A DNA stretch of 64,000 nucleotides from Pseudomonas mediterranea CFBP 5447 (GTDB taxonomy: Bacteria; Pseudomonadota; Gammaproteobacteria; Pseudomonadales; Pseudomonadaceae): NCBI RefSeq assembly GCF_000774145.1, contig NZ_KN322987.1, positions 312,756-376,755 of the forward strand, given 5' to 3'. The notes under the pieces are model-generated. The model was not told the DNA's origin. It saw only the letters and a list, made by a program, of their open reading frames with translations, and searched no databases. The position numbers and the translations under genes were made by a program. Positions within the stretch are counted from its first letter, which is position 1; every line of letters starts with the position of its first letter. Positions 34,111 to 42,660 of the stretch are shown here, piece by piece.

Positions 34111-35455
34111 GGCCATCCGCGAGCATGGCCGATTCTATGGCCAGGCACGCACTGAGCAATGAGTCATCGCGACCTCGTGTCGCCGAGACCAGCACTGAGG
34201 TGGCAAGCCCGAGGCTGTCCCGGCCGGATGGGAGGGCGACGCCCGGCATGTCCAGCAGGCTGCCGATCATGGTCAGCGACAAGGTCTCCAGATTGACGGC
34301 CGCGAACAGCGCGTCGTCCTGCTCCAGGGGCGCCATGGGCGGGGCGACATGCTTGACTGTCGGCATCACCAGGAAGGCGCCGTCGAGCTCATCCTCGATA
34401 GCCACCATCAGTTCTTCCCGTGACTGTCGGATCCTGGCTTCCGTCGCCGAGTCGATGCCTTTGGCCGCACGCAGGCGTGCGCACACGCGTCTGTCCATCC
34501 GGGCACCTTGCGGGCTTTCCACGATCGGGCCCAACAGGCGCCAGGCTTCTATCGCGCCCAACCAGCCCGAGCGGGCGATCAGTTCACGGGTTCGGGCTAC
34601 GGCGGCTACCGCTCGATACTCAACCTGGGCACCGGCGGCGCGCAGTCGTTCCATCGTGGCGACAAGGTTCTGCCGCACCGCTGGCTGCAGCGCCGGGTCG
34701 GATAGCACAGCTTCGTCAACCACAAGGCGCAGGTCCGAAAGCCTCGCAGCCTGGTAGTTTCCATCGTTGCTCCCGCGCATCGCCCTGTCCAGCGCGGCGC
34801 AGTCGGCCACGCTGTGGGCGAAGGTGCCCAGGCTGTCGACCGTGACGGCGAGGGGGTGCACACCTTGCTGGCTGTAACGACCCGTAGAGGCCTTGTAGCC
34901 GACCAGACCATTGAACGCCGCCGGGACGCGAATCGAACCGGCGGTGTCGGTGCCTATGGCGCTGCTGACAACGCCCCGTTGAACCGCGATGGCCGAGCCG
35001 GAAGAGGAACCGCCGGGCAGACGGATTTCATCGACCACGACAGTCGAGACAGGCGTCCCGAAATGCGGATTCAGGCCCAGGCCGGAATACGCGAACTCCG
35101 CGAGGTTGGTTTTCCCCAGCGGGATCATGCCTTGCGCGGTGAGGGCGGCGATGACTGCTGCATCTTCGACGGCGATCTCGGCGTCGACCCGCGTAATGGA
35201 GCCGGCGGTCGTCCGGCTGCCGGCAACGTCCAACAGGTCTTTGATCGCGTAGGGAATGCCGTCGAAGGCGCTCAGTGGAATGCCTTGTTGCCAGCGCCGG
35301 GTCGATGCCCTGGCGGCGTCGAGGGCGCGCTGTTCCAGCAAGGCGATAAACACATGCTCCGTTTCTCTCGCCGCGGCCAATGCGCAGGCGACCAACTCAT
35401 CGGGTGTCGTCAGGCCCTGCCTCAATCGCTCGGCGGTTTGCAGCATCGTGATCAT
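34100..35455 (-). CDS. Amidase signature family enzyme
   Basis: The 451-residue protein has the amidase-signature triad: Lys72 in GIPYAIKDLLD, the cis-Ser in LPGGSSSGSA (about residue 150) and the nucleophile Ser174 in GTDTAGSIRVP. It would hydrolyse an amide to acid and ammonia; substrates in this family range from aryl amides to carbamoyl compounds, and some act as allophanate hydrolase-like or biuret enzymes. The start at 35455 (MITMLQ) has AAGGAAG five bases upstream, better than a start at 35497. It lies 38 bases after the azoreductase gene. Confidence 0.9.
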   Translation of the reverse strand: MITMLQTAERLRQGLTTPDELVACALAAARETEHVFIALLEQRALDAARASTRRWQQGIPLSAFDGIPYAIKDLLDVAGSRTTAGSITRVDAEIAVEDAAVIAALTAQGMIPLGKTNLAEFAYSGLGLNPHFGTPVSTVVVDEIRLPGGSSSGSAIAVQRGVVSSAIGTDTAGSIRVPAAFNGLVGYKASTGRYSQQGVHPLAVTVDSLGTFAHSVADCAALDRAMRGSNDGNYQAARLSDLRLVVDEAVLSDPALQPAVRQNLVATMERLRAAGAQVEYRAVAAVARTRELIARSGWLGAIEAWRLLGPIVESPQGARMDRRVCARLRAAKGIDSATEARIRQSREELMVAIEDELDGAFLVMPTVKHVAPPMAPLEQDDALFAAVNLETLSLTMIGSLLDMPGVALPSGRDSLGLATSVLVSATRGRDDSLLSACLAIESAMLADGLRS

Positions 35456-35493
35456 GTTTTCTTCCTTGTCGGTTAGGCGACGGTGCCGGATGC

Positions 35494-36162
35494 TCAAGCC
35501 AGCGACACCTGGTGTTGTCTTTCCTCGATCATCTGCCGGACCAGCACCGGAACGGCGTCGAAGGCATTGGCGATGGAGGCTTCATGGCGCGCGTCGGCAA
35601 ACTCCTGGTAGTCGATGGAAATCACGTGGGTTTCATTCACGCCCAAGTAGTGCGCGCAGGTCTGGATGTGCGTGTCCAGATGGTTCATGGTCTCGCGAAC
35701 CCCGCCAGGACCGAAGCCGAATTCGCCTCGGGACGACAGGATGACCAGCTTCTTGCCGCTCATGATCGGTTCCAGTGGGTAGTCGCCGCGCTCCAGGTCG
35801 AAGGTGAAGGTTTTGCCGATTCGGATCACCTTGTCAAACCAGGACTTCAGTGTGGCCGGCATGCCGTAGTTGTACATCGGCGTGCCGATGACGATGACGT
35901 CGGCGCGGTCGAGCTCGTCGATCAGCTCGTCCGAGAGGCGGATTTCCTCGCGTTTTTGCGGTGTCATCTGCTCTTCGGGGGTAAAGACCGCGGCAATCCA
36001 GGCCTCGGTCACAAAGGGCGGAGGGTTACGGCCGACGTCACGGGTGATGACTTGGGTAGTGGCATCGCGTTCACGCCAGGCCTCGACAAAGGCCTGGGAC
36101 AGTTTACGGCTCAGTGAGCGGTCGGATCGTGCGCTGGCGTCAATATGAAGAAGGGTGGTCAT
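35494..36162 (-). CDS. FMN-dependent NADH-azoreductase (AzoR-like)
   Basis: The 222-residue flavodoxin-fold protein begins TLLHIDASARSDRSLSRKL, the FMN phosphate-binding segment of AzoR, and has GTPMYNYGMPATLKSWFDKV, the conserved FMN isoalloxazine-contact region, and LSSRGEFGFG. It reduces quinones and azo compounds with NADH. It is slightly longer than E. coli AzoR (about 200 aa). It probably forms an operon with the amidase and diverges from an NCS1 permease. Confidence 0.88.
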   Translation of the reverse strand: MTTLLHIDASARSDRSLSRKLSQAFVEAWRERDATTQVITRDVGRNPPPFVTEAWIAAVFTPEEQMTPQKREEIRLSDELIDELDRADVIVIGTPMYNYGMPATLKSWFDKVIRIGKTFTFDLERGDYPLEPIMSGKKLVILSSRGEFGFGPGGVRETMNHLDTHIQTCAHYLGVNETHVISIDYQEFADARHEASIANAFDAVPVLVRQMIEERQHQVSLA

Positions 36163-36484
36163 GTCATGTTTCCTGTTAAGCCTGAGATGGAATTACCTCA
36201 GTGACGGAAACAAGTTGGCCACGGCGCTCAGTCGCCCGACTATTGATATTTACTTGAACGGCATCAAATAAAACTCAACAAGTGATTGTTCTTTCTAGCG
36301 CGGTCTTGAAAAACCACTATTTCCAGGCCGGAAATGGATAGTTCACATTGCACGCTTGAGGAAAACTCAACCCGACAAGTTTTCTAAAGGACGGTTTAGT
36401 TATCGTCAATTACTTAAACTTGCAGACCTCGCTTTAATGAATCCGGGCGATACAGGTGGTCGCCGGTCAGCGAGGAAAATAATA
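36163..36484. other. Divergent intergenic region (322 bp)
   Basis: This region separates the azoreductase and NCS1 permease starts. It is AT-richer than the flanking genes and must hold promoters for both. An open frame fused upstream of the permease exists from 36356 but lacks homology. I could not identify a specific operator here. Confidence 0.6.
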
Positions 36485-37915
36485 ATGTCAACGCGTCGCG
36501 AATCTGCAAACAGTTTAATCAACGAGGCCAACTATGATGCACTTGGTATCGAGCCGGTGCCCGATAGCCAGCGTACGTCTACGCCCCTGGACCAGTTCTG
36601 GATCTGGGCGGGGGCGAACGTGGCGCCGATCAACTGGGTATTGGGTGCCATCGGTATCCAGCTGGGCCTGAGCCTGATTGAAACCCTACTGGTCATCGTG
36701 ATCGGTAATCTGTTGGGCGCCGCCTTGTTCGGCGGTATCTGCATCATGGGGCATCGCACGGGAGTCCCGCAGATGGTGCTGTCCCGATTGGCGTTCGGCC
36801 GGCGCGGTGCCTACCTTCCCACCCTCATGCAGGTACTGATGCCGATGGGTTGGGTAGCGACCAACACATGGATCGTGCTGGACCTGGCGGTGGCCGCCCT
36901 GGACAGGGTCGGCATCAGTGACGGCATGGAACTCAAGTACGGCATCGCCCTGGTCGTCATGATCGCGCAGGTCGGGATCGCCGCCTGGGGTTTCAACGCC
37001 ATCAAGTGCTTCGAGCGCTACACCATGCCGGTGATCCTGCTGATCATGGTGGTGATGACCGGCCTGGCCTTCACACACGTGGACATCCAGTGGCAGCGCT
37101 CGACCGTCGAAGGCATCGGCAAGCTTTCGGCCATAAGCAGCCTGATGACGGCGATCGGGATCGGCTGGGGCATTTCGTGGCTGGTTTACGCCTCGGACTA
37201 CACCCGCTTCACCCAGAGCAAATTGTCCGATGGACAGGTGTTCCGCTCGACGTTCCTCGGCATGTTCCTGCCCACCGTCTGGCTGGCGTTCCTAGGCGCG
37301 GCGATTGCCTCCGCGGGTGCCGGTTCTGACCCCGCGCAACTGATCATTGCGGTCTTCGGCACCATGGCATTGCCCGTCCTGCTGGTGCTGCTCCACGGTC
37401 CGGTGGCCACCAACATCGTGGTCATCTACTCGGCGGCGCTGGCCACCTTGTCCCTGGACCTGCGCGTCCCACGCTGGGCGGTTTCAACGGTCTCGGGCCT
37501 GGTGGCGCTGTTCATCCTCTACCTGTTCCTGCAATCCGGCGAGTTCGTCCACGCCTTTGAAAACCTGATGGTGTTTTTCGTGGTGTGGATCAGTCCCTGG
37601 GCGGGTATCACCCTGGTCGACTTCTTCCTGATTCGCCGGGGGCGGATCGATGTGAGATCGCTTTATTGCCATCACTTGGAAAGTACCTGCACTGACGTGA
37701 ACTGGAAGGGTGTATTTGCATTGGCCGTGGGTGTGTTGGCGGCCTGGTTATTCCAGGTAGGCACCATTCAATCGCTGCAAGGTCCTCTTGCGATGGCATT
37801 GGGTGGAATTGATTTGTCCTGGTTGGCGGGGCTTTGCGTGGGCGGCGGTATTTATTACGTATTGCATCGCTCGCGTCCCAGGGAAGTTATTAACGGGTCA
37901 GTGATGGCTAAGTAA
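36485..37915 (+). CDS. NCS1-family nucleobase/N-heterocycle permease
   Basis: The 476-residue protein has about 12 membrane segments and the cytosine-permease-like pattern: TPLDQFWIWAGANVAPINW, then GNLLGAALFGGICIMGHRTG and VPQMVLSRLAFGRRGAYLP. The loop WAGITLVDFFLIRRGRIDV late in the protein is also typical. I start at 36485, after GAGGAAAATAATA. It would import a nucleobase-like heterocycle and heads a series with a VOC protein and a creatininase-family hydrolase, which suggests breakdown of a cyclic amide. Confidence 0.9.
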   Translation: MSTRRESANSLINEANYDALGIEPVPDSQRTSTPLDQFWIWAGANVAPINWVLGAIGIQLGLSLIETLLVIVIGNLLGAALFGGICIMGHRTGVPQMVLSRLAFGRRGAYLPTLMQVLMPMGWVATNTWIVLDLAVAALDRVGISDGMELKYGIALVVMIAQVGIAAWGFNAIKCFERYTMPVILLIMVVMTGLAFTHVDIQWQRSTVEGIGKLSAISSLMTAIGIGWGISWLVYASDYTRFTQSKLSDGQVFRSTFLGMFLPTVWLAFLGAAIASAGAGSDPAQLIIAVFGTMALPVLLVLLHGPVATNIVVIYSAALATLSLDLRVPRWAVSTVSGLVALFILYLFLQSGEFVHAFENLMVFFVVWISPWAGITLVDFFLIRRGRIDVRSLYCHHLESTCTDVNWKGVFALAVGVLAAWLFQVGTIQSLQGPLAMALGGIDLSWLAGLCVGGGIYYVLHRSRPREVINGSVMAK

Positions 37916-37954
37916 ACGCAGTGCAACGATTCAACATCAAAGAGGTTCTTGCAA

Positions 37955-38506
37955 ATGTCTCATCTTGAACAAACCAATGTGCTGGCGGCATTGAACGGCG
38001 GCGCCGAGATCGATGCGTTCCTGGGCGACGTCGTGGAGATCGCAATCGTGACCCGGGACCATAAACGCACCATGGACGGCTTGCTCAAGCTGGGGATCGG
38101 CCCATGGCGGGTATACACCTTCAGCCCGGAGAACACCCGGAACCAGACGTACCACGGCGAACCGGCCGACTTTGTGCTGAAAGTCTGCTTCGCCCAGTCC
38201 GGAAACATGGTCTGGGAGTTGATGGAACCGGTGTCCGGGCCGACGATTTTCGCCGACTTCCTGGAGGCCCATGGCGAAGGGATCCAGCACGTCGCCTATG
38301 ACTGCAACAACATCCCGTTCGAGGAGCGCGTCGCTGAATTGCAGCGACGGGGTTTCAAATGCGTGCAGTCCGGCTCCTGGATGGGCGTGAATCATTTCGC
38401 ATTCTTCGGCACCGAGGCCGACACCACCACGGTCTTCGAAACCTACGCCTTTCCTGCCGACTGGGACTATCCGGAGCCGGAGTCCTGGTATCCACCGCGG
38501 GCATAA
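37955..38506 (+). CDS. VOC-superfamily protein (glyoxalase/methylmalonyl-CoA epimerase-like)
   Basis: The 183-residue protein has the two beta-alpha-beta-beta-beta modules of the vicinal-oxygen-chelate fold: VEIAIVTRDHKRTMDGLLKL near the start and GEGIQHVAYDCNNIPFEERV in the middle, followed by NHFAFFGTEADTTTVFETY. The His in GIQHVAYD and Glu residues in WELMEP and FETYAF would supply metal ligands. The family contains isomerases, dioxygenases and lyases, so the reaction is open. AGAGG precedes the ATG at 37955. It lies between a permease and a creatininase. Confidence 0.82.
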   Translation: MSHLEQTNVLAALNGGAEIDAFLGDVVEIAIVTRDHKRTMDGLLKLGIGPWRVYTFSPENTRNQTYHGEPADFVLKVCFAQSGNMVWELMEPVSGPTIFADFLEAHGEGIQHVAYDCNNIPFEERVAELQRRGFKCVQSGSWMGVNHFAFFGTEADTTTVFETYAFPADWDYPEPESWYPPRA

Positions 38507-38588
38507 GCCCACTCGGCATCACTGGGTTTCGCCTGGGCGTCAGCAGCGCCTGGGCGTGACCGCTTTGTAACGACACAGGAGTAAAACC

Positions 38589-39383
38589 ATGAACCCTGTC
38601 CGGATGGATAACATCAGTTGGGTGGACTATGAGCGCCGGGTGCAGTCAGGTGCGGTGGTCTTGCTGCCCATCGGCGCCACGGAGCAGCATGGGCCTCATC
38701 TGCCCTTGGGGACCGACGCCTTGCTCGCCAGTGCAATCAGTGAAGACGTGGCTCGCAGGATCGACGGCGTGGTCGCCCCGGCCTTGTCCTACGGCTATAA
38801 ATCCCAGCCCAAGTGTGGAGGCGGGCAGCACTTCTGCGGTACCACCAGCGTGGATGGCGCGACGCTGATCGCCATGGTCCGCGATGCTGTGCGCGAGTTT
38901 CATCGCCATGGCGTAAAGCGCCTGGTCCTGGTGATCGGTCACTACGAAAACCAATGGTTCGTAACCGAAGGCATTGAATTGGCAATGCGTGATATCGGGC
39001 CGGAGGCCGGGCTGGAGGTCATGCGCCTGGAGCACTGGGAGTTCGTCAAAACACAGACCCTCGACAAGATCTTTCCGAACGGTTTTCCGGGCATCGCACT
39101 GGAGCACGCAGCGGTCATCGAGACGTCGATGATGCTGCATTACCACCCGCAGCTGGTGTGCCTGGACCAGATCCCTGACCACGGACCGGCCGAGTTCCCG
39201 GTCTACGACATGTACCCGACCCGAACCGAATGGGTGCCGGCCAGCGGCGTGCTGTCCTCCGCGCTGGGGTCGAGCGCAGAGAAGGGACGGTTGCTGGTGG
39301 CGGATGTCGCCAGCGGTATTGTCCAGGCGGTGCGGTCGGAGTTCAGGCTCGCTGGTGTCGAGTCGCTGGTTTCAAACGGTTGA
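38589..39383 (+). CDS. Creatininase-family amidohydrolase
   Basis: The 264-residue protein has the creatininase metal motif GATEQHGPHLPLGTD, with Glu32, His34 and Asp43 equivalent to the dinuclear metal ligands of creatinine amidohydrolase, plus GHYENQWFVTEG and a late Glu in EHAAVIETSMML. The family opens cyclic amides or amidines (creatinine, GTP-derived rings) or cleaves peptides such as mycofactocin precursor. Next to an NCS1 permease, a cyclic-amide hydrolase role is likely. Its end overlaps the convergent LysR end by 12 bases. Confidence 0.87.
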   Translation: MNPVRMDNISWVDYERRVQSGAVVLLPIGATEQHGPHLPLGTDALLASAISEDVARRIDGVVAPALSYGYKSQPKCGGGQHFCGTTSVDGATLIAMVRDAVREFHRHGVKRLVLVIGHYENQWFVTEGIELAMRDIGPEAGLEVMRLEHWEFVKTQTLDKIFPNGFPGIALEHAAVIETSMMLHYHPQLVCLDQIPDHGPAEFPVYDMYPTRTEWVPASGVLSSALGSSAEKGRLLVADVASGIVQAVRSEFRLAGVESLVSNG

Positions 39384-40316
39384 ACCGGGTGCTTGTGCAG
39401 GGTTGCCGGAAGCGAACATCGGCAACCGCTGCAGCATCCAGTTCAGCAATTCCTGGGCGGGGGCCGCCAGCGGACGTCCGGACTTCACCAGCAGTTTCGC
39501 CTCGACCCCCAGGAACAGTGGATGGTCGACGGCCACTGCCGCGAGGCTGCCTTGGGCAATTTCCCGATAGGCCGCCACTTCGCCCAACAGCGAGGCAAAA
39601 TCGCCGCTCGCGACCAGGCGCTTGAGGGCGGCCAAGGAGTTGCTGACCAGCGCCGGACGGATTTCGATCTTCTCGGCGTACTCGAGCATCTTCAGCGCGT
39701 GACCGATACCGAAGGTCGGCGGCGTCAGCACCAGTTGGCAGTCGAGCAAGTCGGCGACGGTTGCCATTGTCCCTTGCAAGGCCAGTGGATGGTCCGGGCG
39801 AACCAGCAGCATGACGGGCTGCCGGGTCGTCGCCCGATAATCGATGTGAGTGTGGGGCGGCGGGTTGTAGGCCAGGCCGATGTGCGCGCGATTTTCCGCA
39901 ATTTCGTTCAGGACGTCGTCCACGGGCAGTATGTCCAGCCTGACGTCGAGCTTGGGATACTGTTTGCAGAACGGCGCGAGCACATGGTCCACCAGGGTAT
40001 CGACGTAGCCTTCGCTGATGACGACCCGCACGTGTCCCTGTTGCAGCCCCTTGATGGCCTGGAGCTGGTCTTCGAGCTTCTCCTGATGTGATCGATAGCC
40101 GCGCCAGAACTCCAGCAGGTGCGCGGCAGCCTCGGTGGGCTGGACGCCACGGGCCTGGCGTTCGAACAACCGGGTACCCAATTCCTCTTCCAGCAATTTG
40201 ATCTGGCGGGTGATCACCGAGGGGGAGGTGTTGATGCTGTCCGCTGCGCCACGGATCGAACCGTGGGTCAGCACCTCATGAAAATACCGCAGGCGTTGCT
40301 GGTTGATCTCGCGCAT
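39372..40316 (-). CDS. LysR-family transcriptional regulator
   Basis: The 314-residue protein has the LysR winged helix (QQRLRYFHEVLTHGSIRGAA, then SINTSPSVITRQIKLLEEELG at residues 27-46) and a normal effector domain. The start at 40316 begins MREINQ. It diverges from an MFS transporter-creatininase-ALDH set and converges with another creatininase, so it may control both sides. The divergent gap holds four copies of a seven-base element (see 40340). Confidence 0.92.
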   Translation of the reverse strand: MREINQQRLRYFHEVLTHGSIRGAADSINTSPSVITRQIKLLEEELGTRLFERQARGVQPTEAAAHLLEFWRGYRSHQEKLEDQLQAIKGLQQGHVRVVISEGYVDTLVDHVLAPFCKQYPKLDVRLDILPVDDVLNEIAENRAHIGLAYNPPPHTHIDYRATTRQPVMLLVRPDHPLALQGTMATVADLLDCQLVLTPPTFGIGHALKMLEYAEKIEIRPALVSNSLAALKRLVASGDFASLLGEVAAYREIAQGSLAAVAVDHPLFLGVEAKLLVKSGRPLAAPAQELLNWMLQRLPMFASGNPAQAPGSTV

Positions 40317-40339
40317 GACTGGTGTCCTTCCGATTCTGC

Positions 40340-40427
40340 GTTGCTCATGGAGCAACGTTACACGAACATAGTTGCTCTTGCTGCTATTGATGCGGTCGGC
40401 GCAACATCTCCGACACGTCAGAGCAAC
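40340..40427. promoter_or_regulatory. Multiple GTTGCTC/GAGCAAC elements in a LysR divergent promoter
   Basis: The seven-base element occurs four times in 88 bases: GTTGCTC at 40340-40346, GAGCAAC at 40350-40356, GTTGCTC at 40371-40377 and GAGCAAC at 40421-40427. Adjacent copies form inverted repeats with spacers of 3, 14 and 43 bases. This is the expected arrangement for recognition and activation sites of a LysR tetramer at the divergent MFS promoter. Confidence 0.6.
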
Positions 40428-40447
40428 AAAAAAAATTGGAGACTCCC

Positions 40448-41773
40448 ATGTCGACCATCGTGAATCCGGTACCCAGCGCAGCCCTTTCAACGTTGTACCG
40501 CAAGCTCAATTGGCGCCTGTTGCCGCTCCTGTTCGTTTGCTACGTTTTCGCCTATCTGGACCGGATCAATGTCGGCTTTGCCAAGTTGCAGATGCAAAAC
40601 GACCTCGGGTTGTCCGATGCGGCTTATGGGGTCGGGGCAGGGGTGTTCTTCCTGGGCTATGTCCTGTTCGAACTGCCCAGCAACCTGATGCTGCCCCGCG
40701 TAGGGGCGCGAAAGACCTTCAGTCGCATCCTGGTGCTATGGGGCATCACCTCGGCGTGCATGCTGTTCGTGCGCAACGTGCCGATGTTTTACGCCATGCG
40801 CTTTCTGCTGGGGGTCTTCGAAGCCGGTTTCGCCCCGGGGATGATCTATTACCTGTCCTGCTGGTACGGCCCCAAGCGCATGGCCCGGGCCATCGCGATC
40901 GTATTCATCGCCGGTCCCGCTGGCGGCATTATCGGTGGGCCGCTTTCGGCCTGGCTGATCACCACCTTCGAAGGCGTGGGTGGGCTTGCCGGGTGGCAAT
41001 GGATGTTCCTGATCGAGGGCTTGCCCTGCGTCCTGCTCGGTGTGTTTGCCTATTTCCATCTGTGCAACCACCCGGCGGAGGCTCGCTGGCTGAGCAGCGA
41101 GGAAAAACAAATACTCCAGCGCGAGCTGGGAACTGCCCCAGACGGCGCGCATTCGTTCCGGGCGGTGTTGCGCGATCGCAGGATCTACCTCCTGGCAAGC
41201 GCCTACTTTTGCATCATCTTTTCGATCTATGCCATGAGCTTCTGGCTGCCGGCAATCCTCAAGGCCCAAGGTGTCCACGACATGATGCAGTTGGGCTGGT
41301 GCGCCGCCATCCCCTACGTGGCCGCGGGTGCCGGCATGTACTGGATCGGACGCCGCTCCGACCGCTCTGGCGAGCGTCGCTATCACTGCGCGGTTCCCGC
41401 AGCGGTCGGGGCGGTATTGATACTTTTGTATCCTTCTGCCGATGGGAACCTGGTGCTATCAATGGTTCTGCTGACGCCGGCGATCGCCATGATGTTCATG
41501 GCCTACACGGTCTTGTGGGCGATGCCCTCCGAGCTGATCAAAGGCGAAGCGGCAGCGGGAGGCATCGCCCTGATCAACACCATCGGCCTGTGCGGCGGTT
41601 TCTGGGGGCCAGCGGTGATCGGTTGGGCGAAGACATCAACGGCAAGCATGAACCCTGGCATCGTCGCGGTCGGTTGCGTGTTTCTCTGCGCCGCGTTGGT
41701 GATCGTCGCGAGCAGACCGCTGGCGCGTCGCGACCGGGTCTTGAATCCCGTGCAAGTTGAACAGGTGCTTTAA
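40448..41773 (+). CDS. MFS transporter, anion:cation symporter (tartrate/phthalate permease-like)
   Basis: The 441-residue protein starts a conserved ACS-family pattern: NWRLLPLLFVCYVFAYLDR, INVGFAKLQMQNDLGLSD, GYVLFELPSNLMLPRVGARK. About 12 membrane segments follow. ACS transporters import organic anions such as tartrate, phthalate, glucarate or hydroxyphenylacetate by H+ symport. The ATG at 40448 is preceded by GGAG. It heads a set with a second creatininase-type hydrolase and an unusual ALDH. Confidence 0.9.
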   Translation: MSTIVNPVPSAALSTLYRKLNWRLLPLLFVCYVFAYLDRINVGFAKLQMQNDLGLSDAAYGVGAGVFFLGYVLFELPSNLMLPRVGARKTFSRILVLWGITSACMLFVRNVPMFYAMRFLLGVFEAGFAPGMIYYLSCWYGPKRMARAIAIVFIAGPAGGIIGGPLSAWLITTFEGVGGLAGWQWMFLIEGLPCVLLGVFAYFHLCNHPAEARWLSSEEKQILQRELGTAPDGAHSFRAVLRDRRIYLLASAYFCIIFSIYAMSFWLPAILKAQGVHDMMQLGWCAAIPYVAAGAGMYWIGRRSDRSGERRYHCAVPAAVGAVLILLYPSADGNLVLSMVLLTPAIAMMFMAYTVLWAMPSELIKGEAAAGGIALINTIGLCGGFWGPAVIGWAKTSTASMNPGIVAVGCVFLCAALVIVASRPLARRDRVLNPVQVEQVL

Positions 41774-41823
41774 CCTCACACCCATCGTGTTCCGCAAGGA
41801 ACCTTTCCAAAGAGAGAACGCAG

Positions 41824-42573
41824 ATGCTTTTACATCTATCGACCTGGGCCGAAATCGAAACCTTTCTCCAGCGCAGCCGTACCGTGGTCATTCCGATCGG
41901 TTCCAACGAACAGCACGGGCCTACCGGCTTGCTGGGGACGGACTGGATGTGCCCCGAAATCATCGCCCACCAGGCGCAGCAGGCCGCGGACATTCTGATT
42001 GCCCCGACCTTCAACATCGGCATGGCGCAGCATCACCTCGGGTTTCCCGGAACGATCTCGCTCAGGCCTTCGACGTTCATCGCCGCCATCGGCGACTGGG
42101 TGCGCTCGCTGGCTGCCCATGGGTTTGAAAAGATACTGTTCCTCAATGGCCATGGCGGCAATATCGCCTCGATTGAAGCGGCGTTCTCGGAACTGTACGC
42201 CGAGGCGAGTTTCGCCCGTCGCCCGGCGGGTTTCGCCTTGAAGCTGTGCAACTGGTGGGATCTGGAAGGGGTCAACGAGCTGGCGCGGGAGCAGTTCCCC
42301 ACCGGTCACGGTATTCATGCAACGCCTTCGGAAATCGCCGTGACCCAGTGGGCCTATCCCCACGCCATCAAATCGGCTGACTACTCGCCACAGATCGCCA
42401 ACTGGGGGCCGATCCGGGAGGCAGCCGATTTCCGCGCCCGTCATCCGGATGGCCGCATGGGATCGGACCCGGCGCAAGCCTCTGGGGAAAAAGGCCGGCA
42501 GCTGGTGATGCTGGCTGCACAAGGCCTGGTGCAGGAGGTGCAGGCCTTCAGCCGTGAGTCCATGCCGGGTTGA
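41824..42573 (+). CDS. Creatininase-family amidohydrolase (second copy)
   Basis: The 249-residue protein carries the metal motif IGSNEQHGPTGLLGTD, with Glu29, His31 and Asp40, and a later FLNGHGGNIASIEA and GIHATPSEIAVT that supply further ligands. It is clearly of the creatininase family but distinct from the copy at 38589. It is 50 bases downstream of the MFS gene and 87 upstream of the ALDH gene. A role in hydrolysing an amide ring of the imported substrate is inferred. Confidence 0.87.
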   Translation: MLLHLSTWAEIETFLQRSRTVVIPIGSNEQHGPTGLLGTDWMCPEIIAHQAQQAADILIAPTFNIGMAQHHLGFPGTISLRPSTFIAAIGDWVRSLAAHGFEKILFLNGHGGNIASIEAAFSELYAEASFARRPAGFALKLCNWWDLEGVNELAREQFPTGHGIHATPSEIAVTQWAYPHAIKSADYSPQIANWGPIREAADFRARHPDGRMGSDPAQASGEKGRQLVMLAAQGLVQEVQAFSRESMPG

Positions 42574-42660
42574 ACCGCAGCGCTGTCATTGCGCACGCCT
42601 GGGCATCCCGGGCGTTGGCGCTTCATCTCGCAAAAAACGCAATCAATCAGGTACGCCGCG

